From positions 1-64,000 of the forward strand of contig NZ_JALKFZ020000180.1 of the NCBI RefSeq assembly GCF_023243075.1: a stretch of 64,000 nt of DNA, in the 5' to 3' direction. A program made the translations under genes and the position numbers. Each line of letters starts with the position of its first letter. Position 1 is the first letter of the stretch. Positions 36,743-44,750 of the stretch are shown here, in pieces. The notes beneath the pieces are model-generated. The model had not been told where the DNA came from, ran no database searches, and saw only the letters and a list, made by a program, of their open reading frames with translations. Source of the stretch: Frankia sp. AiPa1. GTDB lineage: Bacteria; Actinomycetota; Actinomycetes; Frankiales; Frankiaceae.

Positions 36743-38614
36743 TCATGCGGTGAACTCGATCTCCGCGTCGGTCTGGTAACCGGTGGCCCGGTCGATCGCC
36801 TGCACCCGGATCACCGTCTCCCCGAAGATCGTCTTGACGTCGATGGCACGTTCCCGAGCGGTGTAGCGCCGGTTCCCGACCTCCGGCAGGTAGATGGTCA
36901 CGTAACCGACCTCGCTCACCTGGCCGCCGTCGACATAACGGGGGCTCTCCGCGTCCGAGGCGAAGAACGACAGTTTCATCCTCGTCTGGTTTCCGTCCCG
37001 CGGAAAGACCCGGGAGGTGGTTTCCTTCCCCGCCGGGATGACCTCCCCGCGGCGCACCAGGACGCGGAAACGCCCCGTACACAGCGCTTTTCCCTCCGCG
37101 TTCAGATAAAGCCGCTCAGGCGGGTCGAGAGCGGGGTCGAACGCCTCCAGGAGACCGTAGCCGTAGGTCCGGCCGGCGGTGCGGGAACGGATCCGCGCCG
37201 GGTTGTTCCCGTACTGCACGGCGCCGAACAGGACGGCGTTCTCCGGCCGGGGTGGGACGAACAGCCGGGCCCGCCCCTCGACGACCGCCTCGAGCCGACG
37301 TTGCAGGTACCGCGAGTTGGCGAATCCACCGACGAGATACACAGCCGTCTGTGCCGCCGGCTCGCCGGGCGCGAGCGTGCGGGTCCGCTCGGCGATGCGG
37401 AGAAGCTGCTCGTCGACCAGGGCACAGATCGGGTCGACCGAGGCGTCGAGCAGGGCCCGGGTGCGGTCGGCGGACAGCAGGACGACGTCGTCCGCGCCGT
37501 TCTGGGCGGCGGCGAGCCGTTCGACGGCGGCGGCGGGAAGCTTCTTCCACACCCGGATGGGCAGCTCGATCCGCACGGGAGTGTGCTGCGCGGGGTCGAA
37601 AACGTTGCGGGCCTGCTCCCAGGCCCGGACGAGCTCACCGACGGCCTTCGGTTCCTCACTCACCAGCCGCAGCAGCGCCTCGCGGCCCAGCCGTTCGGCG
37701 AGCACGGCCAGCGTGAACTGCCGGGTGACCCGGTTCGCCCCGGACGTGTCCCCGGTGGCCACGCCGGTCTGGTCGAAGGTGCCGTCGGGACGCATCGTCA
37801 GCGGGACGAGGTCGGTGGTGCCACCGCCGCAGTCGACGATGACGAACTGGGAACCCGGCCGGTGCCGCGGTGATCCCCCGCCGGCGCCGGCGGGGGCGGG
37901 GGCGGGGGCATCCGTGGGCAGGCCGAATCCACCGGTGCGGGCCTCGCTGGCCATGCAGTACAGCGCGGCCACCTCCGGCTCGAACACGATCGACAGCCGG
38001 CGCGGATCGGCGGGAAATCCTGCCTCGACCGCGGCGCGGCGCATCACCTGCCGGTCGAAGTCACTCCAGATCGCGGGCACGCTCAGATACCAGGAGGTCG
38101 GCAGATCGCCGTAGCCGGCGCGCAGGATGTGCTGCCAGGCGACGGCATACAGCTCACGCAGGTAGGCCGCGATGAGATATTCGGTCGACCTTCCGGTGTC
38201 GTTACGGCCCGCCTCCGCCTGACTCGGCGAGCTGCCCGAACCGCCCGAACCGCCGCCGGCGCCCGGCCCCTTGTCGTGCCCCCTGACCACACCGACGCCG
38301 GAACCGCTGCCCGGTCCGCCACCGGAGGCCAGACGCATCTTGAAGTCGACGGCGTAGCCGCCGGCCCGACCGCCGCTTTCCGTGTAGCGGCTCTGCGCCT
38401 CGTAGCCCCAGGCAAGCGTCCTGCCCCGATCGTCGAGCAGAATAGCGCTGCGGTTCTTGGGATAGCGGAACTCCGCGCCCGCCCACTGGTCGTTGCAGTT
38501 GATGTCGTGGCTCGGGATGTAGGTGCCGTCGGGATTCATCAACGCCCAGGCGTAGCCGGAGCCGAAGGTGCCAAAATCAACAGCGGCGACGATCGACGGC
38601 GCTGGTCCGCTCAC
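36743..38614 (-). CDS. Hsp70-like (HSPA12-type) ATPase
   Basis: A 623-residue actin/Hsp70-fold ATPase. Phosphate 1 is AAVDFGTFGSGYAW, phosphate 2 is FVIVDCGGGTTDLV near residue 260, and the adenosine motif is VYLVGGFANSRYLQ near 425. These, and the VPAIWSDFDRQVMRRAA segment, match HSPA12-like proteins rather than DnaK. A glycine-rich insert near 105-135 is disordered. There is no canonical substrate-binding lid; instead the last 120 residues form a beta-rich region (VLVRRGEVIPAGKETTSRVF). GTG at 38614 abuts the TAG of the kinase gene with no gap. It may be a client-binding ATPase controlled by that kinase. In bacteria this family has no settled function. Confidence 0.8.
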   Translation of the reverse strand: MSGPAPSIVAAVDFGTFGSGYAWALMNPDGTYIPSHDINCNDQWAGAEFRYPKNRSAILLDDRGRTLAWGYEAQSRYTESGGRAGGYAVDFKMRLASGGGPGSGSGVGVVRGHDKGPGAGGGSGGSGSSPSQAEAGRNDTGRSTEYLIAAYLRELYAVAWQHILRAGYGDLPTSWYLSVPAIWSDFDRQVMRRAAVEAGFPADPRRLSIVFEPEVAALYCMASEARTGGFGLPTDAPAPAPAGAGGGSPRHRPGSQFVIVDCGGGTTDLVPLTMRPDGTFDQTGVATGDTSGANRVTRQFTLAVLAERLGREALLRLVSEEPKAVGELVRAWEQARNVFDPAQHTPVRIELPIRVWKKLPAAAVERLAAAQNGADDVVLLSADRTRALLDASVDPICALVDEQLLRIAERTRTLAPGEPAAQTAVYLVGGFANSRYLQRRLEAVVEGRARLFVPPRPENAVLFGAVQYGNNPARIRSRTAGRTYGYGLLEAFDPALDPPERLYLNAEGKALCTGRFRVLVRRGEVIPAGKETTSRVFPRDGNQTRMKLSFFASDAESPRYVDGGQVSEVGYVTIYLPEVGNRRYTARERAIDVKTIFGETVIRVQAIDRATGYQTDAEIEFTA

Positions 38615-39541
38615 CTACAACCCCATTCTGCGAAGGATTTCCTGCTCGAGGGTGAACTGGTGTTCCGTCCGCGGCAGATCACCGCCGGGAGGCGCGGACG
38701 GCGCACCGGGTCCGATACTGCCCGCCGACTCGCCATTGAGCACCCGCACGAGGTCGGCCGCGGACGGACGCTGGGCCGGCGACTTGTGCAGCGCGCGGTG
38801 CACCACGGCCCGCAGGGGCAGTTCGAGTCCGCTGAGGTCCGGATCCGTCCCGAGCGTGCGGGTCCGGCGCTGCTCGAAGTTGCCGTCGCCGAAGGTCGGG
38901 CGGCCCGTTCCAGCGAAGGCGACCGTGGCCCCCCAGGCGAAGATGTCGACCTTCTCCGTCGAGGGCTTGCCATCGAGGATCTCCGGGGCGATGTACCCGA
39001 GAGTGCCGACGAAGGTCCAGCCCCGGTCCGGCGCACGGGAATCGTCCGTGACGCGGGCCACCCCGAAGTCGATAACGCGGGGGCCCATCGACGACAGGAT
39101 GACGTTTTCCGGCTTGAGGTCGCGGTGGATCAGGCCGACCTGGTGCATCGCCTGCAGTGCGGTGGCCAGGACGAAGGCGAGCTGGTCGAGTTCGGAGCCG
39201 ATGATCGGCCGGCCGCTGCGGATTCGGTCGCGCAGTGTCGGACCTTCGACATACTCCGTCACCAGGTAGGGCGACGGAGCGTCAACGTTGAAGTCGAGCA
39301 CCTGCGCGGTGTGTTGACGGGCGATGCGCCGCGCGTTGGCCGCCTCCTCGCGAAAGCGCCGCAGATACTCGGGATCCCGCGCCAGATTCTCCTTGATCAC
39401 CTTGATGGCCACCGGTCGGTCCGCCGGATCACGCCCGAGAAAGACCCGGCCCATGCCGCCCTGGCCGAGCACATCGACGACCTGATACGGCCCGATCTTC
39501 CGCGGATCGGACGGGTCCAGGCCGTAGCCACCGCCTGTCAC
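38615..39541 (-). CDS. Soluble Hanks-type Ser/Thr protein kinase
   Basis: A kinase of about 308 residues. Motifs are GQGGMGRVFLG, VAIKVIKENL, HRDLKPEN, DFGVARV and APEILDGK, all intact. There is no transmembrane helix after the domain, only a short tail (TEHQFTLEQEILRRMGL). I start at GTG 39541 because the frame upstream to 39691 encodes Arg/Ser/Gly-rich sequence unlike a kinase N-terminus. No strong ribosome site decides it. It heads a three-gene operon with the Hsp70-like ATPase and coiled-coil protein, and its stop abuts the next start, implying coupled translation. It may phosphorylate those partners or the nearby receptor-like proteins; this is inferred from proximity alone. Confidence 0.8.
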   Translation of the reverse strand: MTGGGYGLDPSDPRKIGPYQVVDVLGQGGMGRVFLGRDPADRPVAIKVIKENLARDPEYLRRFREEAANARRIARQHTAQVLDFNVDAPSPYLVTEYVEGPTLRDRIRSGRPIIGSELDQLAFVLATALQAMHQVGLIHRDLKPENVILSSMGPRVIDFGVARVTDDSRAPDRGWTFVGTLGYIAPEILDGKPSTEKVDIFAWGATVAFAGTGRPTFGDGNFEQRRTRTLGTDPDLSGLELPLRAVVHRALHKSPAQRPSAADLVRVLNGESAGSIGPGAPSAPPGGDLPRTEHQFTLEQEILRRMGL

Positions 39542-39986
39542 CGCAGCGACGCCCCGGTGCTGGCCCACACGCCCCGCCCAGGCCGAGCCGGAGCGGCGAA
39601 GCCCTGACGGCGGGCCGCCGGCAGGCGCGGATGAGTGCGCATCCGATGGAACACGGGCCCCCCGATCCGCGTCCGATACACGGCAGAACAATGGATTTCC
39701 CGGGAACTATAGCATCCCGGCTCACCGGCCCGGAAATGGTGCGAGAGGAAGGCCGCGTGAGGAAGGCAGGGTGTACATCGGATCGCCGGCGACGAGGTGC
39801 GGCGGTCGCGTGGCCGGAGACCAACGAACGTCCGCGGGTGGGCCTGGTTGGGGGTGCGGTGTGCGAAGCGGGGTCCGGCAGCGCGCCAGGTTACTCAACG
39901 CGGATCGCTCCCGGGGCCGCGGGAAGCGGATCCCTCTCTTCCGCCGGCCCAGGAATACACCGGGCGCTGGCCGGTTGTGACGAACT
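39542..39986. other. Divergent intergenic region
   Basis: This region separates the minus-strand kinase operon from the plus-strand PPOX gene. Open frames on both strands here are arginine- and glycine-rich, with no family likeness. The left 150 bases may instead be an N-terminal extension of the kinase. Promoters for both directions are expected, but I cannot point to clear boxes. Confidence 0.45.
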
Positions 39987-40376
39987 GTGAGATTCGACGA
40001 TGAATTGCGCCTGCTCCTGGACGGCAAGGTCTTCGTGACCGTGGCGACGCTGAACGCGGACGGGGGCCCGCAGTCCTCGATCGTCTGGGTGCAGCGCGAC
40101 GGCGACCACGTGCTGTTCTCGACGACCAGCAGCCGGCTCAAGGCCCGCAATCTGGCAGCCGACCCTCGCGTGAGCCTGACCGTGCCCAACCCCACCAACC
40201 CGTATCGGTACTTCGAGATCCGGGGCACGGCCGAGCTGGGCAAAGACGAGGGCCAAGCGTTCCAACAGGCCATCAACCACAAGTACCTCGCACGGAAACC
40301 GCCGCCGGATCCGGGCGGGACCGAACGACTGATCGTGCGGGTCGTTCCCCACAGAGTCGTCAGCTTCGGGGCCTGA
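39987..40376 (+). CDS. PPOX-class F420-dependent flavoprotein
   Basis: A 129-residue split-beta-barrel protein of the pyridoxamine-phosphate-oxidase superfamily, F420-binding branch. The pattern VFVTVATLNADGGPQSSIVWV, then VLFSTTSSRLKARNLAADPRVS and YFEIRGTAEL, is the family core. Length is normal. Such proteins use deazaflavin F420 or a flavin to reduce substrates, and most members have no known substrate. GTG at 39987 is used; no strong ribosome site is present. It stands alone. Confidence 0.85.
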   Translation: MRFDDELRLLLDGKVFVTVATLNADGGPQSSIVWVQRDGDHVLFSTTSSRLKARNLAADPRVSLTVPNPTNPYRYFEIRGTAELGKDEGQAFQQAINHKYLARKPPPDPGGTERLIVRVVPHRVVSFGA

Positions 40377-40471
40377 TCGCCCACCCAGCCCACTCGGCCC
40401 GCCCAGCCCGCCACGTCCCGGCACCGAACCAGCCGGCGGCCGTCGCATCTGAGGAGCGTCAGCGGGAGCGG

Positions 40472-41194
40472 TCACGGCGGCGGCGACGCGGGAGGGAGCG
40501 GCGACGGTGGCGGGGCGGGAGAGGGGGGAGCGGGCGGCGCGGGCGGCGCAGGCGGAGGGACCGGCGACGGTGCGGGCAGGGTCGCCGCCAGTGTGGCCTC
40601 GATCTCCGGCAACCAGTAGGCCACCTCGTAGGTCTTCAGGGCGGCCCAGCGGGCCAGTTCGTGGCCGGTCCGGGTGGCGCTGACGAACGCCGCGAGGAAC
40701 CCGACCAGGCAGCCGGCCGACAGCAGCCGCTCCCGGCCGGCCGCGAGTTCGACCACCGCGACGACCGCCGCCAGCAGAAACGCGAGGCCGGCGTTGCGCA
40801 GAGCGATGCCGCTGGCCCGCACCCGGCTTATCTCCACCGCGGAGTCGGGCACCCTGATCTCGATGGCGGCGAACAGAAGCGCCCGGTCCACCCGGACGAA
40901 GGTCATCGTCCGGGCCGGGGGGAAGCGCTCGAGGAATTCACGTCGAGCGCTCCATCGCCGGCCAAGCCAACGCGGCTCCCATCGCCCCAGAAAACGGCGG
41001 GGAGCATAGGTCAGGTTCCCAAGGATATAACTGGCGACGATGCCGCCGACTGTCACCAGTGTGGTGTTGTAGTCACCGACCTGCGCCAGATCTACCCAGG
41101 ATAACTGGTCCAGGACGAACAAGATGAGCGCGAGGTAGAGCGAACCAGGGACGGAGTAGGCGAAGATATCGAAGACACTGAGGCTGAGATTCAC
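40472..41194 (-). CDS. Membrane protein with proline-rich tail
   Basis: A 240-residue protein of unknown function. Hydrophobic segments lie at about 8-30 (FAYSVPGSLYLALILFVL), 45-65 (LVTVGGIVASYIL), 133-150 and 158-175, giving about four membrane helices, with a basic region at 65-95 between the second and third. The last 40 residues are almost only Pro, Ala and Ser and probably lie in the cytoplasm or span the wall. GTG at 41194 follows gaggag closely. The N-terminal DIFAYSVPGSLYL is the most family-like piece, yet I cannot name a family. It shares no operon. Confidence 0.65.
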   Translation of the reverse strand: MNLSLSVFDIFAYSVPGSLYLALILFVLDQLSWVDLAQVGDYNTTLVTVGGIVASYILGNLTYAPRRFLGRWEPRWLGRRWSARREFLERFPPARTMTFVRVDRALLFAAIEIRVPDSAVEISRVRASGIALRNAGLAFLLAAVVAVVELAAGRERLLSAGCLVGFLAAFVSATRTGHELARWAALKTYEVAYWLPEIEATLAATLPAPSPVPPPAPPAPPAPPSPAPPPSPLPPASPPP

Positions 41195-41312
41195 GTTCTC
41201 CTCGTCCGGGCCGATGGCCGGAGATCAGACACCGCCGAGAGAAACACACGTGCACGGTACGCGCGATAACGCTACCGCCGGCACACGGTCCCGCGCGCCC
41301 AAGCCCGTCGGC

Positions 41313-41343
41313 TTGACCTAGAGCGCGCTCCAGTCGTTACGGT
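41313..41343 (+). promoter_or_regulatory. MerR-type promoter of the aldo/keto reductase gene
   Basis: TTGACC (41313-41318) and TACGGT (41338-41343) are separated by 19 bases, the over-long spacer typical of MerR-activated promoters. The spacer holds the palindrome gagcgcgctc at 41321-41330. No MerR-family gene lies in the window, so the activator would act in trans. Confidence 0.55.
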
Positions 41344-41397
41344 CGGCGGGGTGTCGTCACTGGCAAGGTCGACGACAGCACAGGAGGAGGCAGCTCC

Positions 41398-42441
41398 ATG
41401 CGGTACCGCAAGCTAGCCCGGACCGGGGTCGAGGTCAGCACCCAGTGCCTGGGCGCGATGATGTTCGGCCCGTACGGCAACACCGACCAGGACGACTGCA
41501 TCAGGATCATCCATCGCGCACTCGACGCCGGCATCAACTTCGTCGACACCGCCGACGTCTACTCGCAGGGTGTGAGTGAGCAGATCGTCGGCAGGGCCCT
41601 GCGGGGCCGCCGGGATGACGTCGTCCTGGCCACGAAGTTCTTCAACCCGATGGGGGACGACCGCAACCACCGCGGCGGCTCCCGGCGCTGGATCATCCGC
41701 GCCGTCGAGGACAGCCTGAGCCGCCTCGACACCGATCACATCGACCTGTACCAGATTCACCGGCACGACTGGGACGTCGACCTCGAGGAGACCCTGGGCG
41801 CTCTGACCGACCTGGTCCGGGCGGGCAAGGTGCGCTACCTCGGCTCGTCGACGTTCCCGGCGGAGTGGATCGTCGAGGCCCAGTGGGCGGCCCGGCGGCG
41901 GGGCTCCGAGCGGTTCGTCTGCGAGCAGCCGCAGTACTCGATCTTCGCCCGGAAGATCGAGGAGGCGGTGCTGCCGACGGCGCTGCGCCACGACCTGGGC
42001 GTCATCCCGTGGAGCCCGCTGGCCGGCGGCTGGCTGACCGGCAAGTACCGCCGTGGCCAGGACATCCCGACCGGCGCGCGGTACTCCAGGGGCGGCACGT
42101 TCTCCCGGCTCCGCAGCGACCTCCCCGACCTGGACAGCGACCCGAGCACGCCCGTCCGTTACGACGCGGTGGAGTCGCTGGTCACGATCGCCGAGCAGGC
42201 CGGGATCTCGCTGACCCACCTCGCGCTCGCGTTCGTCGACAGCCATCCGGCCGTCACGTCCGCGATCATCGGCCCGAAGACGATGACGCAGCTCGAGGAC
42301 CTCCTCGGCGCCGCCGACGTCATCCTGGACGCGGCGACCCTGGACGCGATCGACAAGGTCGTCCCGCCGGGCACCGACATCAGCGGCATCGACCACTACG
42401 ACCGCACTCCCGCGCTGGACGCCGCCCGCCGCCGTCGCTGA
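41398..42441 (+). CDS. Aldo/keto reductase
   Basis: A 347-residue NAD(P)H-dependent oxidoreductase of the AKR superfamily with a (beta/alpha)8 barrel. The catalytic tetrad is visible: Asp and Tyr in FVDTADVYSQG, Lys in LATKFF and His in YQIHRHDW. Cofactor-binding VIPWSPLAGGWLTGKY and the C-terminal SAIIGPKTMTQLEDLL match the YajO/Tas-like branch. ATG at 41398 has the ideal ribosome site aggagg. It likely reduces aldehydes or ketones, including reactive electrophiles, which fits control by a MerR-type activator through the promoter 60 bases upstream. Confidence 0.9.
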   Translation: MRYRKLARTGVEVSTQCLGAMMFGPYGNTDQDDCIRIIHRALDAGINFVDTADVYSQGVSEQIVGRALRGRRDDVVLATKFFNPMGDDRNHRGGSRRWIIRAVEDSLSRLDTDHIDLYQIHRHDWDVDLEETLGALTDLVRAGKVRYLGSSTFPAEWIVEAQWAARRRGSERFVCEQPQYSIFARKIEEAVLPTALRHDLGVIPWSPLAGGWLTGKYRRGQDIPTGARYSRGGTFSRLRSDLPDLDSDPSTPVRYDAVESLVTIAEQAGISLTHLALAFVDSHPAVTSAIIGPKTMTQLEDLLGAADVILDAATLDAIDKVVPPGTDISGIDHYDRTPALDAARRRR

Positions 42442-42613
42442 TCCGCTCGCACGAGGGCGGCACGGCGATGACCGTGGCCGCCGGGCGCCGTCCGTCCCAC
42501 TCGGCGCCCGGCGGCCAGCGGCCGGCGGCCAGGGCCGGCACTAACGGCCAGGGCGATCGTCCAGTGCGCTGCCAGCTTGGGCTACGGGGCCCGCCCGCCA
42601 GGCATGTCAGCGA

Positions 42614-42693
42614 GCTGTCAGCGGGCGTCGCCGCTGACAGCCGCTGACAGCCGCTGACAGCCGCGGGCGGACGCGGGATCGTCAAACTGTCAG
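42614..42693. promoter_or_regulatory. Operator-like cluster upstream of the drug-exporter operon
   Basis: A perfect inverted repeat pairs gctgtcagcgg (42614-42624) with ccgctgacagc (42631-42641) across six bases. Three head-to-tail copies of ccgctgacag fill 42631-42660, and another ctgtcag lies at 42687-42693, 24 bases before the ABC ATPase start. The spacing suits cooperative binding of a dimeric repressor such as a TetR or PadR protein. No such gene lies next to it. Confidence 0.5.
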
Positions 42694-42716
42694 TGGGGAC
42701 CGGCATGCTGGCCGAC

Positions 42717-43823
42717 ATGACAGTTCGAGATGAACACGCGATCCCCGCGATCGTCGCGGAGGGCCTGGTCAAGCGCTACGGCGAGACCACGGCGCTGGAC
42801 GGGGTCAACCTGGAAGTGCCCGCCGGCACCGTCTTCGGGCTGCTCGGTCCGAACGGCGCCGGCAAGACAACGGCGGTGCGGGTGCTGGCCACCCTCATCC
42901 GGCCGGACGCCGGCACCGCCCTCATCGGCGGGTACGACGTCCGCCGCGACAGCCATCGGGTGCGCCGGCTCATCGGGCTGACCGGCCAGTACGCGTCGGT
43001 CGACGAGATGCTCACCGGCGCGGAGAACCTTCTGATGATCGGCCGGCTGCTCGGCCAATCCCGCTCCGAGGCGAAGGCACGGGCCCGGGAGCTGCTCGCC
43101 GAGTTCCGCCTCGACGATGCCGCCGACCGGCCGGCGAAGACCTATTCGGGCGGCATGCGCCGTCGCCTCGACCTCGCCGCGAGCCTGGTCGGCCGGCCCC
43201 GGCTGCTGTTCCTCGACGAGCCGACCACCGGGCTGGACCCACGCAGCCGCAACGAGATGTGGGAGGTGGTGCGCACCCTCGTCGGCGAGCACGGCGTGAC
43301 CGTGCTGCTGACCACCCAGTACCTGGAGGAGGCCGATCAGCTCGCCGACGACATCGCGGTCGTCGACCACGGTCGGATCATCGCCCAGGGCTCACCCGAC
43401 GAGCTCAAGCGGGATACCGGCACGCAGACCCTCGCCGTGCGCCCGGTGGCCGGGTCCGACCTCCCGCTGGTCATCTCCACCGTCACCGACATCGTCGGGG
43501 CGAGCCCGGACATCGCCGGCACGCTGGTCAGCGCCCAGGTGACGGACCCCGCGGTGCTGCCCGCCGTGGTACGCCGGCTCGACGACGCCGGAGTCACCGT
43601 CGGCGAGATCACCCTGCGCAGCTCCAGCCTGGACGAGGTGTTCCTCTCCCTGACCGGCCACCCCGCCGAGGAGTCGGCCGCCGGCCCCCGCGCGCCCGGT
43701 GCCACCCCGTCCGGCAGCGGTGGCACCACCGTCTCGGCCTCGGCGGCAGCTGGCGGTCACGACGATGACGACCACGACGATGACGACCCGGCCGCGCGGA
43801 TCCCCGCGGCGACGAGGAGCTGA
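42717..43823 (+). CDS. ABC transporter ATP-binding protein, DrrA-like
   Basis: A 368-residue ATPase of the daunorubicin-resistance (DrrA) type. Motifs are Walker A GPNGAGKTT, signature YSGGMRRRLDL, Walker B LLFLDEPTTGLDP and switch histidine-region LLTTQYLEEADQLAD. The C-terminal DrrA-specific domain (VLPAVVRRLDDAGVTVGEIT; SSLDEVFLSLTG) is present, followed by a His/Asp-rich tail, HDDDDHDDDD, that could bind metal. I use ATG at 42717; GTG 42693 and a second ATG upstream are alternatives, and no ribosome site is obvious. The permease gene starts four bases after the stop. Confidence 0.85.
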   Translation: MTVRDEHAIPAIVAEGLVKRYGETTALDGVNLEVPAGTVFGLLGPNGAGKTTAVRVLATLIRPDAGTALIGGYDVRRDSHRVRRLIGLTGQYASVDEMLTGAENLLMIGRLLGQSRSEAKARARELLAEFRLDDAADRPAKTYSGGMRRRLDLAASLVGRPRLLFLDEPTTGLDPRSRNEMWEVVRTLVGEHGVTVLLTTQYLEEADQLADDIAVVDHGRIIAQGSPDELKRDTGTQTLAVRPVAGSDLPLVISTVTDIVGASPDIAGTLVSAQVTDPAVLPAVVRRLDDAGVTVGEITLRSSSLDEVFLSLTGHPAEESAAGPRAPGATPSGSGGTTVSASAAAGGHDDDDHDDDDPAARIPAATRS

Positions 43824-43827
43824 CGCC

Positions 43828-44670
43828 ATGTCCACGCTGACCGCCACCCTGCCCGAGCAGTCTCGCCGCCGCGAGCCCTGGCCCGACCCGACCGGCTCAG
43901 CCCGGGTCAGCCCGCTGGATACGCTGCGTCACATCCTCACCTTGGCGTGGCGCAATCTGGTGCAGGTCAAGCACAACCCGACCGAGCTGATCGACTTCAG
44001 CCTTCAACCGCTGATGTTCCTGCTGCTGTTCACCTATGTGTTCGGCGGTGCGATCGCCGGGTCGACCAGCGACTACCTGACGTTCGCGCTGCCCGGTCTG
44101 ATCGTCCAGAACACGTTGTTCACCACGCTGAACACCGGCACCGGCCTGAACACCGATCTCACCAAGGGAGTGTTCGACCGGCTCCGCTCGCTGCCCATCG
44201 CGCGCTCGGCGCCGCTGGCCGGGCGGATTGTCGCCGACCTGGCCAAACAGGTCTGGGCCATCGGGATCCTGCTCGGCCTCGGCTACATCCTCGGGTTCCG
44301 GATCGAGACCGGTCCGCTGCAGGCGCTGGCCGCGATCGGGCTGGTGGTGCTGTTCGCGCTGTGCGCGTCGTGGATCTCGGTGCTGGTCGGGATGCTGGTG
44401 TCCGAGCCGGAGAAGGTGATGGTCTTCGGATTCACGCTGATCTTCCCGCTCACGTTCATCAGTAACGTGTTCGTCCAGACGAACACGATGCCCGGCTGGC
44501 TGCAGGCGTTCGTCAAGGTCAACCCGGTGACCTCGCTCGCGGACGCGACCCGCGGCCTGTTCATCGGCGGCCCGGTGCTGACTCCGACCTGGCATGTGCT
44601 GCTGTGGGGCGCGGGCCTGGTCGCGGTGTTCGCGCCGCTGGCCGTCAACGCCTTCAAGCGGCGGGTCTGA
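43828..44670 (+). CDS. ABC-2 type transporter permease, DrrB-like
   Basis: A 280-residue membrane protein with six hydrophobic segments. The family patterns LMFLLLFTYVFGGAIAG, TKGVFDRLRSLPIARSAPL and VKVNPVTSLADATRGL mark it as a DrrB-type permease. With the upstream ATPase it should form an exporter for an amphipathic drug or secondary metabolite. ATG at 43828 has gaggagc nine bases upstream. The AfsR-type regulator encoded convergently downstream is a possible control partner. Confidence 0.85.
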   Translation: MSTLTATLPEQSRRREPWPDPTGSARVSPLDTLRHILTLAWRNLVQVKHNPTELIDFSLQPLMFLLLFTYVFGGAIAGSTSDYLTFALPGLIVQNTLFTTLNTGTGLNTDLTKGVFDRLRSLPIARSAPLAGRIVADLAKQVWAIGILLGLGYILGFRIETGPLQALAAIGLVVLFALCASWISVLVGMLVSEPEKVMVFGFTLIFPLTFISNVFVQTNTMPGWLQAFVKVNPVTSLADATRGLFIGGPVLTPTWHVLLWGAGLVAVFAPLAVNAFKRRV

Positions 44671-44680
44671 TCGGCAGCCA

Positions 44681-44727
44681 CGGCCCGGCCGGCAAGCTCG
44701 GTCGCGCCGGCGTCCGAAGCCGGGCCG
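44681..44727. terminator. Possible bidirectional terminator between convergent genes
   Basis: cggcccggc (44681-44689) and gccgggccg (44719-44727) are reverse complements with a 29-base loop, in the 80-base gap where the permease gene and the AfsR-like gene converge. There is no T-run, so intrinsic termination is uncertain. Confidence 0.3.
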
Positions 44728-44750
44728 GCCGCAACGCCAGCGTGACAGCG

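Noticed and set aside
39692..39986. Small frames upstream of the PPOX gene as extra genes
   Set aside because: Three overlapping frames are open at once, none with a ribosome site or a recognisable domain.
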